Assembly (NCBI GenBank): GCA_015852425.1
Contig: JAAAIG010000730.1
Coordinates: forward strand, 1 to 19,705
Direction: 5' to 3'
Origin: Gryganskiella cystojenkinii
Taxonomy: Eukaryota > Mortierellomycota > Mortierellomycetes > Mortierellales > Mortierellaceae
Length of the DNA stretch: 19,705 nucleotides
Shown here: positions 6,489 to 15,545 of the stretch, piece after piece
Layout of the letters: every line of letters begins with the position of its first letter
Numbering within the stretch: position 1 is the first letter of the stretch
The notes under the pieces: model-generated
Database searches by the model: none
Told to the model about the DNA's origin: nothing
Seen by the model: only the letters and a program-made list of their open reading frames with translations
Position numbers and translations under genes: made by a program

Positions 6489-7851
6489 ATGCCTCTGGTA
6501 AGATACTTTGCTTTCTCTGCGACAATTATGACCGCTCTGGTAGAGTTCATTGACGCCTCAAGTCGAAACAATGGGAAACATTACTAAAGACGTTTATCTT
6601 TTATCCTTCCTTTCTCCTTCCTCCTTCATTACACCTTCCTGTAGCCCATCATCACTATCCTCGTCATCACTTGTCACGCTCTTTATCTTTATGACCAAGA
6701 TATTCCAGACTCATCCCCTCGATCTACATGAGATTCGATTAAGCATTGCTGGCAGCCTTGGTGTCAAAGACCTCGCATCATGTACGCGCGTGAGTCAGGA
6801 TTGGAACGTCTCCTTTACGCCGCAACTATACAGTTATGTTGTCTTGTCAAGACATTTCCCTTGTATGGAATCTCTTGAGAGGAACAGGCACCATGTACGA
6901 CACCTGACGATCTCCGATAGAACATCATGGACAGACAAAGCTGTTTTTAGCATCATAACCAGCGCACCTCTGATCACTTTAAACTTGGACCACTACTTGA
7001 TCGGAGACGATGGAACTCAGGTGCTGGCAGAGACACTCAAGACCAACACATCTCTGACCACTTTGGACTTGATATCGAACAAGATCGGAGAAAACGGAGC
7101 TCAAACACTGGCTAAAGCCCTCAAGATCAACTCGACTCTGACCTCATTGAGCTTGAGGTCGAATAAGATCGGAGAAAACGGAGCTCAGGCCGTGGCAAAG
7201 GCACTCGAGACCAACTCGTTTCTTACCACATTGATGTTGTGGAGCGCCAAGATTGGAGACAATGGAGTTTGGGCACTGTCAGAAGCACTGAAAACCAACT
7301 CGACTCTGACCAATTTGCAATTGGGGGACAACGAGATCGTAGAGCACAGAATTCTGGCACTGGCTGAGGCACTCAAGACCAATTCGACTTTGACCAATCT
7401 GGTGTTGCAATACAACTTCTTCGGAGATTACGGAGCTCAAGTCCTGGCCGAGGCACTCAAGACCAACACGTCTCTGACCACTTTGGACTTAACGTCGAAC
7501 AGGATCGAAGACAATGGAGCTCAAGCGTTGGCTATGGCACTCACGATCAATTCGACTTTGGCTACTTTGGACTTGCAAGAAAACTGGATTGGAGACAACG
7601 GAGCTCAGGCCCTGGCTGATGCACTCAAGATCAACTGTTCTCTGACCACATTATACTTGATGGAAAACGATATCGGAGATACGGGAGCTCATGCCCTGGC
7701 AGAAGCATACAAAACCAATTCGACCTTGACCACTTTTGATTTCGAGACCAAGGGGTTTACTTGGGGTCGTTACTGTTTAGAATGTGGATTAGACAATAGG
7801 CGCCTCCAGACGGAGCACCCACATTGCAAGAAAAGGCCGTACACGTATTAA
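6489..7851 (+). CDS. F-box-like protein with nine RI-type leucine-rich repeats
   Basis: The preferred model is join(6489..6497, 6709..7851), 383 aa. The first ATG after the TATA box starts a three-codon exon (MPL) followed by a GTAAGA donor; TATGAC followed by ATTCCAG gives a branch-acceptor pair at 6708, and the reading phase continues into THPLDLHEIRLSIAGSLGVKD. An unspliced alternative starts at 6691 (MTKIFQTHP) or 6571, behind an overlapping upstream frame. The region DLHEIRLSIAGSLGVKDLAS...VSQDWN is F-box-like. Nine 28-residue repeats follow (6973-7728), of the type TTLDLxxNxIGDNGAQALAEALKTNSTL, the ribonuclease-inhibitor/NLRC3-like class. The tail CLECGLDNRRLQTEHPHCKK has three Cys and two His. 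The likely role is a ubiquitin-ligase adaptor with an LRR substrate platform. Domains are confident; the start is not. Confidence 0.75.
6973..7728 (+). repeat. Nine in-frame 84-bp LRR-coding repeats
   Basis: Units start at 6973, 7057, 7141, 7225, 7309, 7393, 7477, 7561 and 7645, each exactly 84 bp (28 codons) with no indels; a degenerate tenth begins at 7729. Units 2 and 3 share a 23-nt exact block around AAGATCGGAGAAAACGGAGC. The end of unit 1 and start of unit 2 nearly match the end of unit 6 and start of unit 7. Confidence 0.9.
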
Positions 7852-8129
7852 AGATCAATCTTTGTTGATGATGAGTGTGACTCTGGTCCTTTAGCCTGGA
7901 TCTTGTTTCCGGTCCGGTTTTCACCTACACCAACACCTGCACAGAGGAAAATTATTAGTGGAAAGGAAAGAAGGGTATTGAAAAGGGTGCAGAACAGATG
8001 GAGAGCATGGAATAACGAGCTTCGCCGAATTTCATTTTGGATGATCGCGACACCCTTAAGCGGTGGACAGCCACAGCCATGACGTTCATGCGCCTTTTTT
8101 TTTTTTTTCTTTTCCACAAACAATGCCCA

Positions 8130-9890
8130 ATGCCCGAACCAATCACCATCTTTGAGATTCCTCTCCTGGTCAAGATCATTGCACATGCCCTCGACTCGGA
8201 CAGCATCATTTCCTGTCGAAAAGTCTGCAAGGCATGGCATGAATCCTTTACACCGTACGAATGGCATTCTGTAAAGATTGTCACCGCAACCCCGGCCTGG
8301 TGCGAGGTACCGGATGACGAAGACTTTATCCCTTTACACAAGAATGCAAGACTGGTACGGATCCTGGATCTCGATAATTCTCGACTGTTGGAACCCCTGC
8401 TGAACCCCTCCATCCCCGATTTAGACGGCTATGACTCTGACGACTACTACGCCTACGACGACCACTACGACCATGGCGTGGACTATAACCACGACGCGAA
8501 ACATGATTTCACTCGGTTGATCGTCCTCTCCAGCGATATGATCCATCGCTCCAACGGTGACCAGGACTGGGCCTTCAGGTCTCACCCAGAGCTCATGCCG
8601 AAACTGATCAAACAGAACACAGGCCTTCAGGCTTTGCACCTCCGAGATCTCGATCTTTCCAAATCAAAGTACAACCTATCCCTGTTTCGAGCTATTGGTC
8701 AACTCTGTTCCCTAAAGCATCTCGAATATGGGATCTATGACACCTTGCCTACCGTCAAATCCACGGTTCTCCAGCAGATACTTCAAGGTTTTCCTGTCGA
8801 GAGCCTAAAGAGTCTTCGGGTCGGACCAGCCACAACAAAAGTCCCCCGGCCCTTCGTAATGCCGACCAAAATCAACAAAGACGGCAAGGGTCAACAAAAT
8901 ATGATTTGGCGACCAACAAAGCTCGAAAGGCTCGAGCTGCGCCTTGATCTCCGTGGAACCGAGGAATTAACGCTGTTCCCGTTCCTCTTCAACTGTCCCG
9001 AGCTGATGGCGCTCTCTATCGGTGATATCGATGCTTCCACTGTTGCGACCCTGGCCAAAATCCTACAAGAACAGTGTCCCAAACTCATCGAACTCGACCT
9101 CTGTGGGGAACTTATGAATGTCGGTACCGTCAGTCTCTTGCTCAAACGAGGGTTTGCTCGGAACCAGTTACGGTCGTTATCTCTGGGTGGTTGGTCCAGT
9201 ATGGTCCAGGATCTATCCACGGTCCAGGATCCGTCCACCGTCGACTGGTTCGACATCTGGCCAACGCTCCTAAAGTCCTTTGGACTCGTACTTCAAAAAC
9301 TTTGTCTGCGGGAGGGACTCGGGATCCTGTTTGAAGATTTCGCAGAGATTTTTATGAAATGTCCCGAATTACGAGAGTTGTCGCTGGAGATACCCTTTTA
9401 TCCCGGGACGTATTATCAATATAAGACCTGTACACATCTCTTCACCGTACGGGAACCTTGGGTCTGTACCCATCTAGAGGTCTTGCAGTTCACAATCAAG
9501 GATCAGAACATTTCTCTACATCCCGAAGCGGCCAAAGCCCTTTCCCGTCAAGAAAAGGAATCGCTCCGGAAGGCGATGAGAGAGGACCTGAAAGCGCTCC
9601 TGGTTCAGTTGGGCCGCTTGACAAGTTTACGAGAGATCCATCTGGAGTGGTATCCTGGGGTCTTCATGGAGCCCGAGTGGGGATCGTTTTCAGAAGCGTT
9701 CGAGCCCAATTGGCATCATTTGGAGCGCCTGTCACGTCTGGAGAGGTTTATGGTGCGGACGCACGGGTTGGAGCCTCCAAGAAAACACAACGATGATCTT
9801 CACCCATTCAAGAAACCACATCGAGTCGAGTGGTTCAAAAAGTATTGGCCGCGCCTTCAAGTGATTCAAGAGCTTTTTGTTAAGAGATAG
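8130..9890 (+). CDS. F-box/LRR-like protein, probable SCF substrate receptor
   Basis: A 586-aa intronless protein starting MPEPITIFEIPLLVKIIAHA. The F-box occupies about residues 5-48, with the second half VCKAWHESFTPYEWHSVKI. Residues about 92-126 form an acidic Asp/Tyr/His-rich insert (DGYDSDDYYAYDDHYDHG). The rest holds degenerate LRR-like strands (LQALHLRDLDL, LERLELRLDL, LIELDLCGEL, LRSLSLGGW, LRELSLEIPF, LREIHLEWYP) and ends VEWFKKYWPRLQVI, similar to the 1721-3802 product. The start is uncertain: 8079 is in frame with better context but would translate the poly-T leader into FFFFLF, and 8123 is out of frame. I chose 8130 because the F-box begins right after it. The role, by family rule, is Skp1 binding plus substrate choice; the target is unknown. 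It lies 278 bp downstream of the LRR gene on the same strand. Confidence 0.82.
   Translation: MPEPITIFEIPLLVKIIAHALDSDSIISCRKVCKAWHESFTPYEWHSVKIVTATPAWCEVPDDEDFIPLHKNARLVRILDLDNSRLLEPLLNPSIPDLDGYDSDDYYAYDDHYDHGVDYNHDAKHDFTRLIVLSSDMIHRSNGDQDWAFRSHPELMPKLIKQNTGLQALHLRDLDLSKSKYNLSLFRAIGQLCSLKHLEYGIYDTLPTVKSTVLQQILQGFPVESLKSLRVGPATTKVPRPFVMPTKINKDGKGQQNMIWRPTKLERLELRLDLRGTEELTLFPFLFNCPELMALSIGDIDASTVATLAKILQEQCPKLIELDLCGELMNVGTVSLLLKRGFARNQLRSLSLGGWSSMVQDLSTVQDPSTVDWFDIWPTLLKSFGLVLQKLCLREGLGILFEDFAEIFMKCPELRELSLEIPFYPGTYYQYKTCTHLFTVREPWVCTHLEVLQFTIKDQNISLHPEAAKALSRQEKESLRKAMREDLKALLVQLGRLTSLREIHLEWYPGVFMEPEWGSFSEAFEPNWHHLERLSRLERFMVRTHGLEPPRKHNDDLHPFKKPHRVEWFKKYWPRLQVIQELFVKR
9203..9238 (+). repeat. 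18-bp tandem duplication inside the F-box gene
   Basis: GGTCCAGGATCTATCCAC (9203-9220) is followed directly by GGTCCAGGATCCGTCCAC (9221-9238), with two mismatches. It keeps the frame and encodes VQDLST then VQDPST, in a loop between LRR-like strands. Confidence 0.9.
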
Positions 9891-10287
9891 TTTCCAACGA
9901 CTGGGGGCGCAGGTGGTTCTCGACCGCGTATCGTCCAATAGAGAAAAATCCCTCATGAGCCAATGTGCTTCTTGATTCTTATGAGGCCAGCTATTGCGGC
10001 GGTCTTGTTTATTTCACCAGCACTCTGCATGGTCAGGCCAGAAAAAAAAAATATTGAGGGAAGCAAAAAGAAGCCCTTGGATAGTGAAAAATAGGTCTGG
10101 AAAGAAAAGGGCTAAAATACTGAAAAGAATAAAAAGTGAAATTTACAATCAGAGAGGAAGGGTTTCGACAAAAAAAAAAAAAAAAACAAAAAAAGAGAGA
10201 ATAAAGGACAAGGGGATCAAATAAAGAGAGAAGAAAAGATGTCGTATCTGTTTCCCCGTCTTTTTCTTTGCACGGACAAGTTCCCGT
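9891..10287. terminator. Convergent 3' region between F-box gene and eIF1
   Basis: No gene seen. It lies between two converging genes and is very A-rich on the plus strand, with A17 at 10170-10186 and many AAAGA stretches; a 76-codon plus-strand open frame here is all Lys/Arg low complexity. An AATAAA near 10220 and a minus-strand AATAAA near 10010 are possible cleavage signals for the two transcripts. Confidence 0.45.
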
Positions 10288-11190
10288 TTAGAATCCGTGC
10301 AGCTTGATCTGTTTCTTGTCAATACCGCCCTCGGTGGTCAAGAGAGTCAAGACCTTGGTACGTTGATCGCCTTGGAGCTGAATAACCGAACCCAACTCTT
10401 CATCCTCCACGAGGGTGCCGTTGCAAGCGAAATCCTTCTTGAAGATCTTGAGCATACGCTTCTTGTCAAAGTTGGAGGGGAGTCCTTGAATCGTGGTCAA
10501 GGTCTTGCGTCCGTTACGCTGCTGGATACGAATATCTACATGGTTAGTGGGGATTTTTTGGAGATAAAGGAAGGCCATTAATAAAACAATCTTGTTTGTC
10601 TGGGTGAGTCACCTCCTTTTGAGAATCTTTTTTCTTCATTTGGGGGCAAAGTAGAGGGGTAATGGAAGGAAAGGGGTAGCTGAGGGCTGGGAGGACAGGC
10701 CTCGAAGGAGAGACAAAGGAAAAGGACGTGCACTTTGTAGCGTGACAGTGTGGGCATGTCCGTATCTTCGGGTCGAGTGGGGTTGAATAGACCAACAGAA
10801 AACCACTCCTCGACCCAAAAAGATAATCAAAAGGCAAACAGAGAGAGTCGTCATCATTGTGCAGTGCTGCGTCCCAATCTCATTCTCTCTTTTTCTGTTG
10901 CTGTCTGCTACTGCTGCTCCTGCCTCTGCCTGCGGCATCAAAATAATCTTTGCCTTGTCCACAAACACTCTGAGAAGGATTAGGTGAACATACGGATATA
11001 GCCTTGTTGGTCACCAGTGTCTCCTGAATCGCCAAGATCGGCAAAAGGATCTATATTAGAGAAGAAGAAAGAGACGGATAGAGAGGAGTAAAGAGCATGA
11101 GTAAAAGCGCTCTTGATAAAAAAAGACCCGCAGCAAGCATCAATAAAAAGCGTCTCTACCGTAGGATTGCAAGTTTTGGATATCGGACAT
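10288..11190 (-). CDS. SUI1: Translation initiation factor eIF1 (SUI1)
   Basis: Coding model complement(join(10288..10535, 10994..11050, 11160..11190)), 111 aa; human eIF1 has 113 and yeast 108. Exon 1 encodes MSDIQNLQSY, exon 2 (57 nt) continues DPFADLGDSGDTGDQQGYI, exon 3 IRIQQRNGRKTLTTIQG to the end. Joins make D (G/AT) and H (C/AT), restoring the family's DPFAD and YIHIRIQQRNGRK. Hallmarks: IQQRNGRKTLTTIQG, FACNGT, VIQLQGDQR and the terminal HGF. eIF1 binds the 40S subunit in the 43S complex and enforces AUG selection by delaying phosphate release until correct pairing. Introns have GT-AG ends (GTAGAG 109 nt, GTATGT 458 nt), the second preceded by CACTAAC. The ATG context is poor (C at -3, T at +4), unlike most neighbours. 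The gene diverges from the auxilin-like gene. Confidence 0.95.
10770..10816 (-). other. Hairpin inside the long eIF1 intron
   Basis: In the 458-nt second intron (10536-10993), GGGTCGAG (10770-10777) pairs with CTCGACCC (10809-10816), and TGG (10778-10780) pairs with CCA (10803-10805) across a 3-nt bulge. A GTTG/CAAC pair lies in the loop. No complete snoRNA box set was found with it. Confidence 0.4.
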
Positions 11191-11568
11191 GCGGTGTGTC
11201 TGAACGACGAAGTATATAAAAAGAGGAAAAGAGAAGAGGAGAGAGAGAGAGAGTGGAGTGCGTGTATGCGATTGTCGTCAAAGAGGAGAGCGGGAAAGAG
11301 AGAGAGAGAGAGATGGGGATGTAATGTGATGGAGAAGGAAAGAAGGAAATGAAACAAAAAGGTGCATGTGCGTTTTAAACGTGATTGTACGTGGATATCC
11401 CATACGTACGTATACGCGAGTATGCAAATGGGATTCGAATGCAGAGTTCGCATCTCCTTTGTGGGAAGACTCTCAGACCCTCAGACATTCATATACATCA
11501 CATCATCTTGACTCATCCCTTCTCCTCTTTCTTTGTCATCCTCGTCATCATCACCATCATCATTCATC
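11191..11568. promoter_or_regulatory. Bidirectional promoter of eIF1 and auxilin-like gene
   Basis: A 378-bp gap between two divergent starts. It holds two GA dinucleotide tracts (about 11239-11254 and 11297-11313), which are CT tracts in the eIF1 sense, and a TATATAC-type string 20-30 nt before the eIF1 ATG. On the auxilin side a CT/ATC-rich leader (about 11500-11568) without ATG leads into CATCATGGAC. No coding sequence is supported here; the 79-codon open frame over the GA tracts is low complexity. Confidence 0.6.
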
Positions 11569-14500
11569 ATGGACGACCTGTTGGGCCTCTCCTGGAACCC
11601 AAACACGACTAACCAGGCGCGGCCAGGAGGAGCAGCAGCAGCAGGACACAAGGCCACGCCACCACCCCCTGTCAAAAAGCCAGCACATCTACAGATGGGT
11701 CTCAGCAAGGACGGACTCGTCCCCACCCCTGCTGCCTCCTTCTCTTCTTCTTCTTCCTCTTCTCCTCAGCCGCAACAACCTTTCCGTAGCAACACTTTAT
11801 CCTCTTCTACTTATGGTGTCACCAACAACTCGACAAAGAAGACCGCAGACGACGTCTTTGGTTCCCTGATGCCCTCCTTTGGCGGTTCTTCTGCAGATCT
11901 CTCAAAAAACCTCAACTCCATGTCCCTGGAAGAACGTCGTCGCCATGATCAGCAACAGCAGCAACAGCAGTTCATGGGTTCCATAGGCGACCGATCTTCC
12001 CCTGCCTCTGCTGCTTCTTCCTCGTCCGGGTACGCGAGTCCGGCTTTGTCTTCTCCTTCTCTTGGACCCTCGTCTGTGTTCCCTGGCAACTTTAACGGCA
12101 ACAACAACAACAATAACAACAGCAACTTGAGACAGGGAGGAATGTCATCGATCAGTAATGGATCCTTAGCAACATCAAATTTTGCCTCTGCATCGCCCAT
12201 CCCTGTTCGAGGATATGATCCAGGCAGGATCGGAGGGGCTGGAGCGTTCTCGACTTTGCAACCAACGACGACTTCTTCGCCCAAGAGTTTTGCCTCGCCG
12301 AGCCCCAGATCGCAGCCACTGCAACCTCAGTTACAGCCCTTGCCAGGGATGGCCAGCCCAGCAGGAATGCGAAACCAGAGCCCTGTTGTTACCGGCAGCA
12401 ACAGTTATAGCAGTTACCCCTCAGGATTAGCCCCTGCTGGAGGCTTGGGACGATCCTTGTCCCCAGCCATGACCCCTCTTCAACCTGAACGATCCAACAA
12501 TGCCTCCCCTGCGTCAATGAATTCCAACTCGAAGGATCCCTTTGAGATGTTGCTGGGCGATCAGGTCTCTCGTAACAGCCCCTCCCTCAACAACCAATCG
12601 TTGAATTCTATGTGAGTCGTACAAAGTCCTGTATGCACAATGACCATTTAAAAAAAGAAACATACTCGGCAATGACTAATAGGTGTTCTTTTCTTGCGTT
12701 GATATAGTCGCTATAATACCCCTCCACTTGGACAACCAACACCGACTCCCAAGGCTGCTGGAGATCCGTGGGATTTGGACTTTTTGGCAAAGGCAACCGT
12801 CACCAAGGATACCCAGGTAATAATACTTTACTCCAGCTACTCCTTTTTTTCATTCTAGACCAATTCTCAACACGAACAAAAGACTGACAATTTTCCACTC
12901 TTTTACTCACTTTTCTTCTGTTATAGCCTGCTAATAACAGCGACGATGTTTTTGATCTGGGAGCTTTTGAAAAGGCGCCACCGGCAAAGCCTGTTAGCAG
13001 TGGCCGACAGCGCGATTCTGTGGATGCATTGCATTCGTTCATTGGAAAGCAACCCTCGCCTTCTAGAACAACTTCATCTGGACCCAGCCCACCTTCCTCT
13101 CGAGGAACTGACAAGGTAAAAAAAATCGCTATTCTCTTCAAAGTGAAACTTCATGTTATTACATTATATCATGGTGGCTCACGCGGACCAAAATATTTTT
13201 ACAACACAACTCTATAGCCAAGGTCATCGCCACCAGTGTCATCGAGAGAAGATGGTGATATCGCCCAGATCGTCTCTATGGGATTCTCGGCCGAGAGAGC
13301 CAAACTTGCCTTGGCCATGACAGAGAACGGTCGGGATATCGAGGCCGCGGTCGAATACTTGATCCAGAACGATGAAGCTCAGGATCAATTGCCGTCAAGG
13401 AGACAAACGACCTCAACACCTTCAAGACGTGGCGACAACGCTCCTCCAGACTTGCCTGCGCGCTCCTACCGTGACGACTCGGACCCGCCACTGGAAGATC
13501 GTCGGCGATGCAACAATAACGGACGTAGTACGACGACTCTGCGTGAACAACAACAACAAGAATTGACACGAGCACAGCAACTTCAACAGCAAAAAGACAA
13601 GCTGGTAGGATCTGCGTCAACCTTTGGCATGTCGGTTTTGTCCAAGGCGAACGAGTTTTACAAGCAAGGTCGCGAGAAGGTGCAGTCTGTGATGGAGGAC
13701 ATGTCTACTGCGCCAGAGGATACTCGGGTGCCAGGTGTGCGCCGACACCAGTGGATCGACGACGAACATAAACCCAGTCGTCATGGACAATACAAGGATT
13801 CGGACTCTGAGGATGATGAGGTCTTTAAAGGAAGGAGGGAGCAGCAGCAGCAGCAGCAACGACAACAACAGCAACAAAAGCACCAGGATTACAGACCTCG
13901 GTATGAAAAAGAGACGTTCGAAGATACGTACGTTTCTTCTTCCAGAAGAGGTGGTGCTACCAAACCTACGCCCAAGAACCAAGCCTTGTTTTCCATGGAC
14001 GATTCACCCTCTTCCTCGCGGTCTGCTGGACAGTCCTCCGCTTCCAAGGTCTCGTCGACGTCTTCTTCATCTGGTTCCCGATCAACCTCTGCTCGGGTGC
14101 CTCCATCAATGCCACCAAAGCCAACCCGTCCTCCTAGAGTTCTGGTCCAGGCTAATGGTCAACAAATCGCAACCTCGAACCAATTCAAGGAGAAGGGTAA
14201 TGAGTCCTTCAAGTTGGGTCAGTTTGGTCAAGCTGCAGAGTTGTACGCTCGAGCCAGTCAGGCGCTTCCGTCGGGTCACCTGTTGCTGATTGTTACCCAA
14301 AACAACCGTGCAGCGGCATTACTCAAGACTGGAGAGTACCGTGAGACTGTGGCGGAGTGTGATCGGACCATCGCCTGGATCCAAGGGCCGGATGGTCAGG
14401 GTGTCCTCGACACGTTCTCCATGTCGTCCAGTGGAACTGGTGCCGAGACTGGTGTCCATTTGAAGGACCAAATGGGCAAGGCTCTTATGCGTCGCGCGAG

Positions 14501-15286
14501 CGCGTACGAGAACCTTGAAAAGTTCAAGGAAGCAACGGACGACTGGGCGCGTTTGAGAGATCTGGATCCTGGTCACAAGAACGCAGTCGAGGGACATCGT
14601 CGTTGTGAAAAGGCCCTGGCGATGGTCTCGAGTGGCTCTATTGAAGCCAAGGTTTCTATGTCATCGTCCTCTGTTTCGTTCAACAACAACACGTCGATGT
14701 CACGTCCTGCGGGCAGGACCGCCTCGACCTCCTCGCCCATGCAGGATCTGTTTGCCTCGAACAAGAAATCAAACCAGGATGCCAAAGCACGCGCGGATCT
14801 GGAACGGTCGGAGGGTGTCTCCAAATTGAGACAGAGTGCAGCTCAACAGGAACAAGAAGATGATGAGAAACTGAGGTTGACAGATCAAGTCGATAGAAAG
14901 ATGGCAATGTGGAAGAGCGGCAAAGAGGATAATATCCGTGCATTGATTGCTTCATTGGGGACTGTTCTTTGGGAAGGTGTTGGATGGAAGGCTGTGGGGA
15001 TGCACGAGTTGGTGACGCCTCAGCAGGTCAAGATCAAGTATATGCGAGCCATTGGCAAGATGCATCCTGATAAGGTAAAGAATGATTTTCCGAATGTTAA
15101 AACGTTTCATAACTTTGGGGACAGCATATTCTGACAAGAAATTTTTTGGTCCGCATGTACTTTTTCTCCACTTCTATTATTTAGCTTGGAGCATCTACCA
15201 CGGTCGAGCAACGGATGATGGCCAACACGATCTTTAGTACACTCAACTCTGCCTGGGACGCGTTCAAGGTCCAGAACAATATGTGA
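11569..15286 (+). CDS. Auxilin/Swa2-like clathrin-uncoating J-protein (UBA-TPR-DnaJ)
   Basis: Coding model join(11569..12611, 12708..12816, 12927..13115, 13218..15074, 15185..15286), 1099 aa; all four introns (96-110 nt) have GT-AG ends and keep phase. The N-terminal half is disordered, with poly-Q, poly-N and Ser/Pro runs and clathrin/adaptor-type motifs: DDLLGL at residues 2-7, DPF at 323-325, DPWDLDFL at 367-374, DDVFDLGAF near 390. A UBA domain (about 461-498) holds IVSMGFSAERAKLAL. A TPR region (about 766-916) starts NQFKEKGNESFKLGQFGQAA. The C-terminal J domain (about 1022-1099) has HPD at 1063-1065 and ends TIFSTLNSAWDAFK, as in auxilins. Yeast Swa2 (668 aa) has the same domain order; the extra length here is low complexity. 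Role: recruits Hsp70 to strip clathrin from vesicles. Intron 4 falls directly after HPDK. Upstream in-frame codons before 11569 lack ATG. Confidence 0.92.
12088..12126 (+). repeat. Asn/Gln codon repeats in the auxilin-like gene
   Basis: An AAC-repeat stretch encodes a poly-Asn run. Separate CAG/CAA tracts at about 11949-11972, 13541-13562 and 13841-13878 encode poly-Gln runs in the same gene. All lie outside the UBA, TPR and J domains. Confidence 0.85.
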
Positions 15287-15545
15287 AGTGAGGGTTTCAA
15301 GGGATCATAATCAACGTAGTCAAATGGATATAAAAAACCATGAACTTTCTAGAGACTTTCAAGCACTTTGGTCCCCTTGCTTCGTATGCGAGTGTTTGTT
15401 GATTTTTTTTTTTTTTTTTTTTGATGTGCAGAGTGAATAAGAAGGGGAAAAGTATGTACAACGGTAAAAGTATAATAAGCCAGCAAAGGGAGGTATTCGA
15501 CAAGAGCGGGAATTGCTGAACTGTTTTGCTACGATGGCTGGGGGT
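15287..15545. terminator. Convergent 3' region with T20 tract
   Basis: A 259-bp gap between two genes that end facing each other. It holds 20 uninterrupted T (15403-15422) and AATAA-like strings (GTGAATAAG, TATAATAAG) that may be cleavage signals for the plus-strand transcript. No coding sequence seen. Confidence 0.5.

Noticed and set aside
8037..8129. Upstream in-frame extension of the second F-box protein, including ATG 8079
   Set aside because: It would encode the poly-T leader as FFFFLF and adds nothing conserved; kept only as an alternative start.
10680..10860. C/D snoRNA candidate in the eIF1 intron: a perfect ATGATGA C box near 10849-10856 on the minus strand
   Set aside because: No CTGA D box in the expected 60-170 nt downstream and no terminal stem.
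13735..14289. 184-codon open frame in another frame of the auxilin-like gene, and 121-codon antisense frames
   Set aside because: Shadows of the exon that carries the UBA and TPR domains.
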